A program made the translations under genes and the position numbers. 48,309 nt of DNA from an uncultured Nocardioidaceae bacterium (GTDB lineage: Bacteria; Actinomycetota; Actinomycetes; Propionibacteriales; Nocardioidaceae): positions 43,719 to 92,027 of the forward strand of contig CADCUK010000108.1 in NCBI GenBank assembly GCA_902805865.1, given 5' to 3'. Positions 1-8,873 of the stretch are shown in pieces (the stretch's first letter is position 1; every line of letters starts with the position of its first letter). The notes below the pieces were generated by a model that did no database searches, was not told the DNA's origin, and was given only the letters and a program-made list of their open reading frames with translations.

Positions 1-482
1 GAGTCGCCGGGCTGCAGCGTGCCCTTGGCCAGGTGCTCCTGGTGCAGCTCCCCGAGCAGGGCGTCGATGGCGTGCGCGTGACCCTCGCCGGCGTACTGCG
101 CGACGACGTAGCCCTCGGGGTCGACCAGCACGAGCGTCGGCCACGCCCGGGCCGTGTAGGCCTGCCACGTCACCAGCTCCGGGTCGTCGAGGACCGGGTG
201 CTCGACGGCGTACCGCTCGACGGCGGCGACCAGCGCGTCCGGGTCGGCCTCGTGGACGAACTTCGGGGAGTGCACGCCCACGACGACGAGCTCACCGGCG
301 TACTTCTCCTCGACCGGCCGCAGCTCGTCGAGCACGTGGAGACAGTTGATGCAGCAGAAGGCCCAGAAGTCGAGCAGCAGGAAGCGGCCGCGGAAGTCGG
401 TGACCGAGAACGACTCGCCCCCGGTGTTCAACCAGCCGCGACCGTGCAGCTCCGGCGCGCGGACGCGAGGCAACGACGACAT
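1..482 (-). CDS. NHLRC2-like thioredoxin-domain protein (C-terminus beyond window)
   Basis: Partial gene; about 160 N-terminal residues are present and the rest lies left of the window. The visible part is a TlpA/thioredoxin-like domain with the motif WAFCCINCLHVL near residues 41-52, so the redox pair is the CINC of a CCINC motif instead of CGPC. This is the signature of the NHL-repeat thioredoxins (NHLRC2-like), whose missing part would be an NHL beta-propeller. Further family-like segments are VVGVHSPKFVHEADPDAL and ARAWPTLVLVDPEGYV. The start is taken as the ATG at 482 because homologues usually begin a few residues before the RAPEL segment; an in-frame ATG at 500 would add six residues (MADTCP). 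It is the last visible gene of the minus-strand operon that begins with the sirtuin. Exact biochemical role is unknown. Confidence 0.8.
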   Translation of the reverse strand, partial: MSSLPRVRAPELHGRGWLNTGGESFSVTDFRGRFLLLDFWAFCCINCLHVLDELRPVEEKYAGELVVVGVHSPKFVHEADPDALVAAVERYAVEHPVLDDPELVTWQAYTARAWPTLVLVDPEGYVVAQYAGEGHAHAIDALLGELHQEHLAKGTLQPGD

Positions 483-513
483 GGGACAAGTGTCGGCCAT
501 GGCCGTTCGGCGG

Positions 514-1437
514 TCAGCCGCGCCCGGCGTCCCGCAGCACCCGCTGGACCATCGCGAGTCGGGCAGCGCAGCGCGCAGGCATCGTCGTCCAGTAGTAGGG
601 GAACGTCATCACCGCGATGGCCAGGGCCCAGCCGCGGGCGACCAGCCACGTCCGGTCGTCGACGTCCAGCGTGCTGCGGAAGGCGTCGCGGGCGCCCTCG
701 TCGAAGAGCTCCCAGGCCACTGCCAGGTCCACGGTCGGGTCGCCGACCGAGAGACCGCCGAAGTCCAGCACCGCAGTCAGCCGGCCGTCCTGCACGAGCA
801 GGTTCTCCGCGAGGAGGTCGCCGTGCAGCCAGTGGACGGACAGGGACGCACCTCGAGCCGCAGCCACGGCTCCGTCCCAGGTCGCCAGCACGGCGTCGAC
901 ATCGAGTCGCAGCCCCGTCAACGACCGGCACTGCTCGGCGAAGGACTTGATGTCCGCGTCGATCCCGACCAAGGACTCGGCGCGGTACCACCGGAGGGCC
1001 GGGTCGTGCGTCGCCTCCGCCGGGACCTCGAGGTCCCGCAGGCTCCGGACGACCGCAGCGACGTCACGGGCCAACCGCTCCTGCGACAGCGACGCAGCCC
1101 CGGCGACGGGGTGCTCACCGTCGAGCCGGCGCACCACCGACCAGTGCTCCGGGTAGCTGCCACTGGGATGTCCCGACGCCACCACCTCTGGGACGGCGAC
1201 CGGCAGCGACCGTCCCAGGTGCGGCAGCCAGCGCGCTTCCTTGAGGATGGTCTCGCTTCCGCCCGGCTGCCTGGGCACGCGGACCAGCAGCTCTTCTCCG
1301 AGGAGGAAGAGGGCGTTGCTCGACCCCGTGGACGGCAACCTGCGGACATCGCCTGCGAGCTGGGGCAGCTGGTCCGCGACGAGCTGGGCCACGAGGTCCT
1401 CGTCGATGCGGAGCTCGTCCGCGTGCAGTGGCGTCAC
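514..1437 (-). CDS. Aminoglycoside phosphotransferase (APH)-family kinase
   Basis: 307 residues, GTG start. The fold is that of APH/choline kinase-like small-molecule kinases: an N-lobe with a glycine/serine-rich loop (STGSSNALF, about residues 36-44), the catalytic-loop motif HGDLLAEN (H205, D207, N212) and the metal-binding DFG at 225-227 (VLDFGGLS). The substrate cannot be told from sequence; most chromosomal members phosphorylate sugars, amines or macrolides and are not proven resistance enzymes. It starts 7 bases after the DUF1905 gene and ends 31 bases before the thioredoxin gene, so it is probably cotranscribed with both. Confidence 0.8.
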   Translation of the reverse strand: MTPLHADELRIDEDLVAQLVADQLPQLAGDVRRLPSTGSSNALFLLGEELLVRVPRQPGGSETILKEARWLPHLGRSLPVAVPEVVASGHPSGSYPEHWSVVRRLDGEHPVAGAASLSQERLARDVAAVVRSLRDLEVPAEATHDPALRWYRAESLVGIDADIKSFAEQCRSLTGLRLDVDAVLATWDGAVAAARGASLSVHWLHGDLLAENLLVQDGRLTAVLDFGGLSVGDPTVDLAVAWELFDEGARDAFRSTLDVDDRTWLVARGWALAIAVMTFPYYWTTMPARCAARLAMVQRVLRDAGRG

Positions 1438-1444
1438 CGCGAGG

Positions 1445-1741
1445 TCAGTCCAGGACCCGGATCGTGAACGTCGCCATGTCCTCGATGTCGAGCTGCTCGG
1501 CCCGGCGTACCGCCTTCTTGACGGGCAGGACGTAGGAGTCGAGCGGCCTGGAGGGGAACAGGCTGGTCCGCCAGGTGCTGCTGCCGACGGTCACCTCGAC
1601 GCGCACCGAGCCGAAGCCGCGCGGCGGTGTGCTCACGAGGTCGTCCACCTGCCGCGAGAGGTCGGACGGCAGCGCGACCAGGGCCCAGGAGTCGGGCCGC
1701 TCCTCCTGCCAGGCGAACAGCGTCCCCTCGAACGACAGCAC
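1445..1741 (-). CDS. DUF1905 domain protein
   Basis: 98 residues, GTG start at 1741, one base after the aroQ stop codon. The chain matches the small beta-rich DUF1905 family: an N-terminal FEGTLFAWQ strand, WALVALPSDLS, the GFGSVRVEVTVG turn, then W-TSLFPSR and YVLPVKKAVRRAEQL. Length is usual for a single-domain member. The biochemical function of the family is not established; members are often fused to or neighbours of YdeI/OmpD-associated domains. Tight spacing on both sides puts it in the sirtuin-aroQ operon. Confidence 0.8.
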   Translation of the reverse strand: MLSFEGTLFAWQEERPDSWALVALPSDLSRQVDDLVSTPPRGFGSVRVEVTVGSSTWRTSLFPSRPLDSYVLPVKKAVRRAEQLDIEDMATFTIRVLD

Positions 1742-1742
1742 G

Positions 1743-2189
1743 TCACCGGCCTTCGAGCAGTGCCGCCACCCGAAGGATCGCCTGGGCGTAGCCGTCGACG
1801 CCCTGGCCGATGATCGCGTCGTCGGCCACCAGCGAGACGAACGACTGGTGCCGGAACTCCTCGCGCGCGTGGATGTCGGAGATGTGGACCTCGACGACCG
1901 GTGCCTCCACGACCGCCAGGGCGTCCATGATCGCGATCGAGGTGTGGGTGTAGGCGCCGAAGTTGCCGACGACCGCGGCGCCGGCCTCGAACGCCTCGTG
2001 GATCCAGTCGATGAGCACGCCCTCGTGGTTGGACTGCCGGAACACCAGCTCGAGCCCGGCCTCGCGCGCGGCCTCGGCGCAGAGCGACTCGACGTCGACG
2101 AGCGTCGCGGTCCCGTAGACAGACGGGTCCCGTCGGCCGAGCAGGTTGAGGTTCGGCCCGTTCAGCACGTGCACTTGGCGGAGGGTCAC
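1743..2189 (-). CDS. aroQ: 3-dehydroquinate dehydratase, type II
   Basis: 148 residues. Type II dehydroquinase, which converts 3-dehydroquinate to 3-dehydroshikimate in the shikimate pathway and works as a cytosolic dodecamer. Diagnostic motifs: LNGPNLNLLGRRDPSVYG (residues 9-26, with catalytic Tyr25), FRQSNHEG, NFGAYTHTS and the histidine-containing VEVHISDIHAREEFRH. The GTG at 2189 is chosen because it overlaps the sirtuin TGA in a GTGA junction and gives the normal family N-terminus; reading further upstream would only translate the sirtuin gene in another frame. The gene is away from any aroK, aroB or aroC homologue in this window. Confidence 0.93.
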   Translation of the reverse strand: MTLRQVHVLNGPNLNLLGRRDPSVYGTATLVDVESLCAEAAREAGLELVFRQSNHEGVLIDWIHEAFEAGAAVVGNFGAYTHTSIAIMDALAVVEAPVVEVHISDIHAREEFRHQSFVSLVADDAIIGQGVDGYAQAILRVAALLEGR

Positions 2190-3040
2190 CCGTCCGTCAT
2201 ACCACTGAGGAACTCGCTGGTGCCGTGCTCGAGCTTGTACGTCGCGAGCTCGTCGCCCCTGGTGCGGCCACGGTTGACGATCACGACCGGTGTGCCGTGC
2301 TTGGCGGCGTGCCGGACGAAGCGGAACCCGGACATCACCGTGAGCGACGAGCCGAGCACCAGCAGCGCCTCGGCGGCGTCGACCATCTCGTAGCAACGGG
2401 CGACGCGGTCCTTGGGGACGTTCTCGCCGAAGAACACCACGTCGGGCTTGAGCACGCCGCCGCAGCAGCTGCACGACGGCACGACGAAGTCAGCGGTGTC
2501 GTCGAGCTCGACGTCGCCGTCCGGGCGCGCGGGCGCGGTGGCGTGCCGGGCCAGCCAGTCAGGGTTCAGCTCCGCCATCTCGTGCTGCAGCACGGCCCTG
2601 GACATCCGGTCGCGGCAGCCGAGGCACACCACCTCGGCGATGCGGCCGTGCAGCGCGACCAGTCGCTGCGACCCGGCCTGCTCGTGCAGCCCGTCGACGT
2701 TCTGCGTGACCACCCCGCTGCAGCGGCCGCTCCCCTCGAGCCGGGAGAGCGCGTGGTGACCCGGGTTCGGCACCGCGTCGTGCATCCGCGACCAGCCGAG
2801 GAACGACCGCGCCCAGTACCGCTGCTGCGGACGCGGGCCCGAGACGAACTCCTGGTAGGTCATCGGTGTCACCGGTGTCCGGGTCCGCATGGCCGCGCCG
2901 GGCCCGCGGTAGTCGGGGATCCCCGAGTCGGTGCTCATCCCCGCGCCGGTCAACGCCGTGAAGCAGCGGGTCCGCAGCAAGCCGACCGCCTGCGACCACG
3001 CCTCGACGTCCCGGTCGGAGGAGGCGGCGATCAGGCTCAC
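2186..3040 (-). CDS. Sir2-family NAD-dependent protein deacylase
   Basis: 284 residues. Sirtuin that removes acyl groups from lysines using NAD. Visible motifs: [15 protein letters not shown] for NAD binding, [12 protein letters not shown], catalytic His in VALHGR, a zinc-knuckle pair CLGC and CSCC, FFGENVP and VLGSSLTV. The start is placed at GTG 3040: a TACATT box (3053 to 3048 on the minus strand) lies 7 bases upstream, the spacing expected for a leaderless message; an in-frame GTG at 3046 would lie only one base from that box. It is first in an operon with aroQ, DUF1905, an APH kinase and a thioredoxin. Substrate specificity (deacetylase or desuccinylase) is not determined. Confidence 0.9.
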   Translation of the reverse strand: MSLIAASSDRDVEAWSQAVGLLRTRCFTALTGAGMSTDSGIPDYRGPGAAMRTRTPVTPMTYQEFVSGPRPQQRYWARSFLGWSRMHDAVPNPGHHALSRLEGSGRCSGVVTQNVDGLHEQAGSQRLVALHGRIAEVVCLGCRDRMSRAVLQHEMAELNPDWLARHATAPARPDGDVELDDTADFVVPSCSCCGGVLKPDVVFFGENVPKDRVARCYEMVDAAEALLVLGSSLTVMSGFRFVRHAAKHGTPVVIVNRGRTRGDELATYKLEHGTSEFLSGMTDG

Positions 3041-3047
3041 GCCCACG

Positions 3048-3053
3048 AATGTA
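3048..3053 (-). promoter_or_regulatory. Predicted -10 box of the sirtuin operon (leaderless)
   Basis: TACATT on the minus strand, 7 bases before the GTG at 3040. It forms a back-to-back pair with the agmatinase promoter 12 bases away. No convincing -35 box was seen. By-eye prediction. Confidence 0.5.
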
Positions 3054-3065
3054 CGTCGGCGCGCA

Positions 3066-3071
3066 TAACCT
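3066..3071 (+). promoter_or_regulatory. Predicted -10 box of the agmatinase gene (leaderless)
   Basis: TAACCT, 6 bases before the ATG at 3078, so transcription would begin at or next to the start codon. There is no Shine-Dalgarno sequence in front of the ATG. Confidence 0.5.
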
Positions 3072-3077
3072 CACGCC

Positions 3078-4025
3078 ATGGCAAACAACCCCGTCGGACC
3101 CGTCGACGCCACCCAGGTCCCGCGGTACGCGGGCGAGACCACGTTCGCCCGGCTCCCCCGGCTGGCCGACGTCTCGGACGCCGACATCGCGGTGTGGGGC
3201 GTGCCGTTCGACGGCGGGGTGTCCTACCGTCCCGGCGCCCGGTTCGGGCCCAACCACGTGCGCCAGTCGTCGCGGCTGCTCCGCCCCTACAACCCAGCCC
3301 AGGAGGTCGAGCCGTTCCTGCGTGCCCAGGTGGCCGACGCGGGGGACCTCGGGGTGAACCCGTTCTCGATCGACGAGGCGATCGCGGCCGTCGAGGCAGG
3401 CGCCCGGCAGCTCAGCGCCACGTCGCGGTCGTTGCTGACGATCGGCGGCGACCACACGATCGCGCTCCCGCTGCTGCGCGTGCAGCACGAGCGGCACGGC
3501 CCGCTGGCGGTGCTCCACTTCGACGCCCACCTCGACACGTGGGACACCTACTTCGGGGCGCCGTACACCCACGGCACGCCGTTCCGCCGAGCGGCGGAGG
3601 AGGGGCTGATCGACGCCGAGCACTCCGTGCACGTGGGGCTGCGCGGACCGCTGTACTCGCGGCTCGACCTCGACGAGTCCGAGCAGATGGGCTTCGCAGC
3701 CGTGCACTGCCGCGACTTCGTCCGCAGCCCGATCGACGACATCATCGAACGGGTCCGCGCCCGGCTGGGCAACCGCCCCGTTTACGTCAGCGTCGACATC
3801 GACGTGCTCGACCCGGCCTTCGCCCCTGGCACCGGTACGCCGGAGGCCGGCGGACTGTCGAGCGCCCAGCTGCTCGAGGTGCTCAGGGGGTTGGCCGGGC
3901 TCGACGTCGTCGGTGCCGACATCGTCGAGGTCGCGCCGGCGTACGACCATGCCGAGATCACCGGCATCGCCGCCGCCCACACGGCCTACGAGCTCCTGTC
4001 GCTGCTGCCCGGCCGCCCCCGCTAG
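3078..4025 (+). CDS. speB: Agmatinase/arginase-family ureohydrolase
   Basis: 315 residues, the usual length for agmatinase. Binuclear manganese ureohydrolase: metal ligands are in GGDHTI (about residues 119-124), [10 protein letters not shown] (about 145-154) and [19 protein letters not shown] (about 237-255). The PEAGGL stretch after the last motif is typical of agmatinase rather than arginase, favouring agmatine to putrescine plus urea, but guanidinobutyrase or other guanidine hydrolases share these motifs. Monocistronic, convergent with the AIM24 gene 6 bases downstream, and divergent from the sirtuin with a probable leaderless start. Confidence 0.85.
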   Translation: MANNPVGPVDATQVPRYAGETTFARLPRLADVSDADIAVWGVPFDGGVSYRPGARFGPNHVRQSSRLLRPYNPAQEVEPFLRAQVADAGDLGVNPFSIDEAIAAVEAGARQLSATSRSLLTIGGDHTIALPLLRVQHERHGPLAVLHFDAHLDTWDTYFGAPYTHGTPFRRAAEEGLIDAEHSVHVGLRGPLYSRLDLDESEQMGFAAVHCRDFVRSPIDDIIERVRARLGNRPVYVSVDIDVLDPAFAPGTGTPEAGGLSSAQLLEVLRGLAGLDVVGADIVEVAPAYDHAEITGIAAAHTAYELLSLLPGRPR

Positions 4026-4031
4026 CCCCGG

Positions 4032-4757
4032 TCAGCCGCCGAGCAGTCCGCCGAGCCCCTGGGGCTTCGACTGCTGCTGGTTCGCACCGCCCTGGACCAC
4101 CGACTCGCTCGGCTGGACCAGCACGTAGCCCTGGCCGCCGAACGCCATCTGCAGCATCTCCCCGGTGCCGCCGCGGACCAGCGACTTCAGCCCACCGGTG
4201 TCCACGCGGACGTCCATGCTCACGCCGGCCGTCCACAGCACGACCGCCTGGGCGTCGGCAAAGGTCGGCGCGCTGGCGACGTCGAGCGCGACCGGGTCGC
4301 CCTTGGTGGTGACGGCGACGTAGCCGGTGCCGCGCAGCGACACGTTGTAGAGGCCGCCGGTCATCGCGGCGCCGCGCGCCTGGATCCGGTGGATGTCCCA
4401 CTCGATGGAGGACGAGAACGCGAGCACGTTGGCGCCGTTGACCGAGATCATGTCGTTCTCGAGGTAGATGACCTGGATCTCCGAGGCCAGGTCGGCGATG
4501 AACAGCTCGCCGTTGCCGGTGCACTGCATGATGTCGACGCCCTCGCCGGTCATCGCCTGCTTGAACATCTTGCCGAGGCCGCCGGAGCCCTTGTTCTCGA
4601 AGCGCACGTCGCCCTGGTAGGCGACCATCGAGCCGGTCTTGGCCCAGACCGGGCCGTAGTTCATCTGGACCTTGAGCATCTTCTTGTTCTGCAGCGAGAA
4701 CGGGTCCTGGGAAGTGCTCTCCTTGAAGTCATTGAAGAGCGAGCCGTGAATGGGCAA
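4032..4757 (-). CDS. AIM24 family protein
   Basis: 241 residues. The chain matches the AIM24 (TRAP-like beta-prism) family: MVAYQGDVRFENKGSGG, KMFKQAMTGEG, GNGELFIADLASEIQVIYL, the conserved LRGTGYVAVTTKG and FGGQGYVLVQPSE, then a Gln/Gly-rich tail. Function in bacteria is not established. The start is a TTG at 4757, chosen because AGGAGAT sits 4 bases upstream and because the product begins with the family-like N-terminus. Divergent from the proline-rich protein at 4868. Confidence 0.85.
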   Translation of the reverse strand: MPIHGSLFNDFKESTSQDPFSLQNKKMLKVQMNYGPVWAKTGSMVAYQGDVRFENKGSGGLGKMFKQAMTGEGVDIMQCTGNGELFIADLASEIQVIYLENDMISVNGANVLAFSSSIEWDIHRIQARGAAMTGGLYNVSLRGTGYVAVTTKGDPVALDVASAPTFADAQAVVLWTAGVSMDVRVDTGGLKSLVRGGTGEMLQMAFGGQGYVLVQPSESVVQGGANQQQSKPQGLGGLLGG

Positions 4758-4794
4758 GGTGATCTCCTGGGATCTGGTGCGTTCGGGCAGCAGC

Positions 4795-4800
4795 AGCCTA
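4795..4800 (-). promoter_or_regulatory. Predicted -10 box of the AIM24 gene
   Basis: TAGGCT on the minus strand, 37 bases before the TTG start, leaving a leader of roughly 30 bases that carries the AGGAGAT ribosome binding site. Confidence 0.4.
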
Positions 4801-4867
4801 GGAGCGCGAGACGGGTCCAGATAGGGACTCTCGGCACATATTCGGTAGTCATACAGGAGGGATCGAC

Positions 4868-5308
4868 ATGGGTTTCCTGGACAAGGCGAAGGCTGCGGCC
4901 AACGACCTGGCGGCCAAGGCGGACACCGCGCTGGCGAATTCCGGCATGGGAGGACCCGGCGGCGCGACCGGTGGGCAGCCCGACAAGCTCTTCCGCGACC
5001 TCGGCGTGCTCGCCTACCTCGAGGCCACCGAGCGGCAGGCGCCCGAGGGGGAGCGCGAACGCATCATGGGCACCCTCCGCGAGGTCGAGCAGCGTGGAGG
5101 CATCCCGACGTTCGCCCTGCAGACCGCAGCGCCACCGCCGGGCAGCGTGCCGCCGCCTCCAGGAGCCGCCGCCCAGCAGGCGCAGCAGACACCGCCGCCG
5201 CCGACGATGGCCGCACCTCCTCCGGGTGCGCCGGTGCCTCAGGCGCCGGTGACACCGAGCGCGCCCCCGCCGCCGCCCCCGTCCTGGGCTCAGTCCGACG
5301 AGAGCTGA
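4868..5308 (+). CDS. Small protein with helical N-terminus and proline-rich tail
   Basis: 146 residues. I do not recognise a named family. Residues 1-25 form an alanine/lysine amphipathic stretch (FLDKAKAAANDLAAKADTAL), residues 38-80 look like a compact helical region (LFRDLGVLAYLEATERQ) and residues 87-146 are Pro/Ala/Gln rich with polyproline runs. No signal peptide or membrane segment. A strong ribosome binding site (AGGAGGGA) precedes the ATG. The last 19 bases overlap the convergent FUSC gene. Its opposite orientation and shared intergenic region with AIM24 suggest joint presence, not a proven link. Confidence 0.75.
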   Translation: MGFLDKAKAAANDLAAKADTALANSGMGGPGGATGGQPDKLFRDLGVLAYLEATERQAPEGERERIMGTLREVEQRGGIPTFALQTAAPPPGSVPPPPGAAAQQAQQTPPPPTMAAPPPGAPVPQAPVTPSAPPPPPPSWAQSDES

Positions 5309-6420
5309 CCGCCTGAGTCCGCCCGGGTGGTCCGCTGCAGGGACTCGGCGGTCTCGTGCAGCGACTGGGCCGCGCGCTCGAGGTCGACGACGATCGCCGC
5401 CGCGGTGAAGCGGTCCTCCTGGTGATCCCTCCAGGCCGCCCGGGTGGCGGCCCGGAGGTCCTCGATGTTGCGGGACAGCGTGGCGAAGGCCTTGGCCCAC
5501 TCCTCGTCCTCGGGCCGCGCCCTGAGGACAGCCGCCATCGCCTCCAGACCGCCGGCCGTGGCGGGACGCAGCGAAGGGCCGAGGGCGACCTCGTGGGCAT
5601 CGGCGGACTCCCGGTGGACGACGAGCTCGACGAGCTCCTCCACCAGCACTGCGAGGCGCCCGAGCGTGAGGGCGTGCTGTCGCTGCCGTTCTGCGGCCTC
5701 CCGCCACCGACGCTCGCGCCAGTTCGCCCGCCGCGCCTCGGTCACCTGCTGCGCCAGCCGGTGCATCTCGGCGAGGTACGGGGCCAGGTGCCACCGGCGG
5801 GCCTGCCACTCACCGGCGTTCGGCAGGTCGGGCTGCAGCAGTCCGTCGGCCAGGTCGTCCAGCTGGTCGGCGAGGATGCTGCGGAGCCGACGGAGGGTCA
5901 GGGAGTTGGCGGTGAGCGGCAGCGGCGGGAAGGCGCCGTTCACGACCACTCCGGCGGCAGCTCCGACCGTGGTCAGGCCGAGGTACGCCGCGACGTAGTA
6001 GGAGGGGTGGTCGCCGCCGATGATCAGCACGAAGAGCGCGGAGATCGGCACGTAGCTGGCCATCTCCCCGAGGCGGGGCCAGCTGCCCACCAGCGTGCCG
6101 ACACCGACGACGATCGCGAGCGCGGCCACCTGCGGGATCTGGAGCGCCTGCGTCGTGGCCGCGATCACCGCACCGGCGCCGATGGCCATGACCGCCTGCG
6201 AGGCGTTGCGCAGCGAGCTCGCGAAGGTGCTGGTCACCGCGACGACCGCACCCAGGGGCGCGTAGTAGGGGTAGTCGTCGGCGAAGCCGCCCAGCGGCAG
6301 CACGACCAGCCACGCCAGGGCCGCTGCCAGTGCGGCCTTGGTGGCCAGCGCGAGCTGCGGACGCGCGTTGAGAGTGGCCCGCCAACCCGTGGGGTCGCCG
6401 TCCACTCCCCGCGTTCTCAT
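5290..6420 (-). CDS. FUSC-family membrane protein (aromatic acid exporter-like)
   Basis: 376 residues. The N-terminal half carries about six hydrophobic segments (about residues 25-170: [93 protein letters not shown]), followed by a long cytosolic helical region rich in Arg, Glu and Leu. This architecture fits the FUSC/aromatic acid exporter family; substrate is unknown. Its ATG overlaps the yajQ stop in an ATGA junction, so the two are translationally coupled. Confidence 0.78.
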   Translation of the reverse strand: MRTRGVDGDPTGWRATLNARPQLALATKAALAAALAWLVVLPLGGFADDYPYYAPLGAVVAVTSTFASSLRNASQAVMAIGAGAVIAATTQALQIPQVAALAIVVGVGTLVGSWPRLGEMASYVPISALFVLIIGGDHPSYYVAAYLGLTTVGAAAGVVVNGAFPPLPLTANSLTLRRLRSILADQLDDLADGLLQPDLPNAGEWQARRWHLAPYLAEMHRLAQQVTEARRANWRERRWREAAERQRQHALTLGRLAVLVEELVELVVHRESADAHEVALGPSLRPATAGGLEAMAAVLRARPEDEEWAKAFATLSRNIEDLRAATRAAWRDHQEDRFTAAAIVVDLERAAQSLHETAESLQRTTRADSGGQLSSD

Positions 6421-6908
6421 CGGTAGTTCGTGAACTGCACCGCGAAGTCGTAGTCCTGCGCCTTCACCAGGGCGATGACGGCCTGCAGGTCGTCGCGCTT
6501 CTTCGAGCTGACCCGCAGCTCGTCACCCTGCACCTGGACCTTGACCCCCTTGGGGCCCTCGTCCCGGATCAGCTTGCCGACCTTCTTGGCGTCCTCCTGG
6601 GTGATGCCCTCCTTGAGGGCAACGCTGATCTTGGTCTCCTTGCCGGACTGGCGCGGCTCGCCGGCGTCGAGGATCTTCAGGCTCTGGTCGCGCTTGATCA
6701 GCTTCTCCTTGAAGACCTCGAGCACCGCCTTCGCGCGCTCCTCGGCGTTCGCGGAGATCTCGATGCCCTGGTCGCCGGACCACTTGATCTCGGCGCCGGT
6801 GCCCTTGAAGTCGTAGCGCTGGGCGAGCTCACGGGCCGCCTGGCTGAGCGCGTTGTCGACCTCCTGGCGGTCGATCTTGCTGACGATGTCGAACGACGAG
6901 TCGGCCAT
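6417..6908 (-). CDS. YajQ-family nucleotide-binding protein
   Basis: 163 residues, full length for the YajQ/UPF0234 family. Characteristic segments: [19 protein letters not shown] at the N-terminus, RYDFKGT, the [10 protein letters not shown] stretch, [20 protein letters not shown], and the C-terminal [12 protein letters not shown]. Homologues bind cyclic di-GMP in some proteobacteria; whether that holds here is unknown. A GGGAGGG ribosome binding site lies 8 bases upstream of the ATG. First gene of a two-gene unit with the FUSC protein. Confidence 0.93.
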   Translation of the reverse strand: MADSSFDIVSKIDRQEVDNALSQAARELAQRYDFKGTGAEIKWSGDQGIEISANAEERAKAVLEVFKEKLIKRDQSLKILDAGEPRQSGKETKISVALKEGITQEDAKKVGKLIRDEGPKGVKVQVQGDELRVSSKKRDDLQAVIALVKAQDYDFAVQFTNYR

Positions 6909-7026
6909 GGACGGGGTCCCTCCCGGATTCAGGTGTACGGCGGTGCTGCGCTATCCTTTCGTCTCGCTGCGTCCGGCTCAACTCGGACCCTGACATCTCT
7001 GGGTCCTCTGCTGAGGTCGTGGCAAC

Positions 7027-7110
7027 GGCAGGTTGCCCGAGCGGCCAATGGGAGCGGACTGTAAATCCGTCGCGAAAGCTTCGCAGGTTCGAATCCTGCA
7101 CCTGCCACCA
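7027..7110 (+). tRNA. tRNA-Tyr (anticodon GTA), CCA encoded
   Basis: Class II tRNA with a long variable arm. Acceptor strands GGCAGGT (7027-7033) and ACCTGCC (7100-7106) pair perfectly; the anticodon loop reads CTGTAAA, giving GUA; the T arm is GCAGG-TTCGAAT-CCTGC; discriminator A at 7107 is followed by encoded CCA. The gene is intact and no integrase lies next to it. Confidence 0.95.
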
Positions 7111-7115
7111 GCGGA

Positions 7116-7142
7116 AACGCCCCGGCCGAGTGCCGGGGCGTT
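7116..7142 (+). terminator. Stem-loop terminator after tRNA-Tyr
   Basis: Perfect 11-base-pair stem AACGCCCCGGC / GCCGGGGCGTT with loop CGAGT, 6 bases after the CCA end. No long T-run follows, which is common in high-GC actinobacteria. Confidence 0.75.
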
Positions 7143-7195
7143 GCCTTTCCGCCAGGGGAGCTGCAGGTGCTCCTGCGCCGTCGTCCGCGTGCACC

Positions 7196-8794
7196 TCAGA
7201 GGATCGCGACCGGGTCCTCGACGGCGGTGCGAGCAGTCGTCCGAGTCGCCGGCACCACCACGCGCACGGTCCGCTCCCCGGGACGCAGCCCGGTGAGCAC
7301 GGTGCTCGCCGTGCCGCCGACGAGCGGCACCGACTCCCGCGTCCGACCGACGCGGATCCAGAGCTCCTCCGGGAGGACCGCACCTGGAGCCGCGAGCACG
7401 TCCGCGCGCACGCGCAGCCGCTCGACGCCGGGACGGAGGCGGACGTCGAGATCCGGTGTGGCCTTCACGACGCTGGTGCCAGTGCTCTCGGTCTCCAGCG
7501 GCACGTAGCCCGGCCGCTCCCAACGCACCCGTGCGGAGATGCGCGCGCCGAGGTCGTCGGCGCCGAGCTCGTACGACGGCCCGGTCGCGGCAGGGACGAC
7601 TCGCCCGTCGCGCAACCACTCGACCGTCGGGGAACCTTCCGGGCTCGTGGCTCCGGTCGTCACCTCGAGCACCTCTCCCAACCGCGGGACTCCCGACACC
7701 ACCGGTGCGGTGGCAGGGGTGAGTGTCGCCTCGACCACCGGCGCGGTGGCCGGTGACGTCGCGAAGACCTCGGTGAACCCGCTCCTCGAGGCGGTGACGC
7801 GCACCGAGAGAGCGCTTCCCACCAGGGCCGCGTCGGGGGTGAGCTGCTCCCCGGCTGCGCCCTTGATCGGTACGCCGTCGGCGAGCCACTGGTACGACAG
7901 AGCGGCAGGCCTGGGGTCCCACGAGCCCGGGTCGGCGATGAGCGTGCCGTCGACGACGGGGTCCCCGGTGATGGCGGGGGCGGCCGTGCTGGTCAGCCTG
8001 CCGGGCACCACCCGCCGGGTCCGTGGGGAGAGCGCCGTGGCGGTCGGGTAGCCGAGCTTCGACGCGGTGACCCGGACCCGCACCCGTTGGCCCACCTGCT
8101 GCTCGCCGATCGTGAAGGTGGCCTTCGTCGCTCCGGGGAGGTCCACGCCGCCGGCCCGCCACTGGTACCGCACCTCGGCGGTGGGCGCCCAGGTGCCGGC
8201 CGTCGCGGTCAGCGTCGAGCCGACCTTGGCCGTGCCGCTGAGCGTCGGCCGGCTCACGTTGCTGAGGGAGGCGTCGTTGAAGTGGATGAAGCCGCTGGGC
8301 CAGCCGCGCGATCCGCGCGTCACCTTGGCCCAGGAGAAGTCCCCGCCCCAGCTGTCCTGGCTGATGATGATCGTGTCGGCGTCGACGACCCGCTCGACGT
8401 AGGCGACGTGCCCGGCGGAGCCGGCCGGGTAGACACCAGCTTTCCACCACGCGATCGAGCCGACCGTCGGGACGTGGTCGGTGATCGAGGCCATCGAGGT
8501 GCCCCAGTAGGTCGCGTTCCCGCTGCCCTCCCAGGGGCGGACGTCGGGGAGCCCGTTCTGGATCATCCGGAACGCCGCGTAGTTGGTGCAGTTGTGGCCG
8601 GCGTACATGCGCCAGTACATCGCGCCGCTCGCCCGCCCGTAGCCGGCGTCGGACATGCCGGCCTGGGCGCAGCCGGTGTACCCCCTGCACAGCGTCGTCA
8701 CCTCGGCCGCCGCGGGCGGCGGGGCGACCAGCTGTGTGATCGTCACCAACGCCAGCAGGAGGGCCGAGAGGGTCGTTCGCAAGAGGCTGCTCAC
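7196..8794 (-). CDS. Secreted CHAP-domain protein with Ig-like repeats
   Basis: 532 residues. Signal peptide: charged start, hydrophobic core LLLALVTITQLV and a likely cut after PPPAAA (about residue 30). A CHAP amidase/peptidase domain follows, with the catalytic pair Cys69 (HNCTNYAAF) and His129 (SAGHVAYVE). Residues about 180-440 are three or more immunoglobulin-like modules of the kind that start P-SGTAKVGSTLTATAGTW and contain YQW or VEWLRDG, and a C-terminal beta domain ends the chain. Likely a secreted cell-wall hydrolase or adhesin-like enzyme. GTG start 6 bases after a TAGCCT box. Confidence 0.85.
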   Translation of the reverse strand: MSSLLRTTLSALLLALVTITQLVAPPPAAAEVTTLCRGYTGCAQAGMSDAGYGRASGAMYWRMYAGHNCTNYAAFRMIQNGLPDVRPWEGSGNATYWGTSMASITDHVPTVGSIAWWKAGVYPAGSAGHVAYVERVVDADTIIISQDSWGGDFSWAKVTRGSRGWPSGFIHFNDASLSNVSRPTLSGTAKVGSTLTATAGTWAPTAEVRYQWRAGGVDLPGATKATFTIGEQQVGQRVRVRVTASKLGYPTATALSPRTRRVVPGRLTSTAAPAITGDPVVDGTLIADPGSWDPRPAALSYQWLADGVPIKGAAGEQLTPDAALVGSALSVRVTASRSGFTEVFATSPATAPVVEATLTPATAPVVSGVPRLGEVLEVTTGATSPEGSPTVEWLRDGRVVPAATGPSYELGADDLGARISARVRWERPGYVPLETESTGTSVVKATPDLDVRLRPGVERLRVRADVLAAPGAVLPEELWIRVGRTRESVPLVGGTASTVLTGLRPGERTVRVVVPATRTTARTAVEDPVAIL

Positions 8795-8800
8795 CCGGCG

Positions 8801-8806
8801 AGGCTA
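8801..8806 (-). promoter_or_regulatory. Predicted -10 box of the CHAP gene (leaderless)
   Basis: TAGCCT on the minus strand, 6 bases before the GTG at 8794, with no Shine-Dalgarno in between. Confidence 0.5.
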
Positions 8807-8873
8807 GGCGTGGACCTGCGACCGACGAGGCGGAATGCCGGAATTGGCGTCGTCGCCGGTGGGGGACCCACCT

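Noticed and set aside
514-1437. APH-family gene as antibiotic resistance
   Set aside because: Family motifs are present but nothing ties it to aminoglycosides; it sits in a housekeeping-like operon.
7027-7110. tRNA-Tyr as an integration site
   Set aside because: No integrase, no direct repeat of the tRNA 3' end and no atypical genes next to it.
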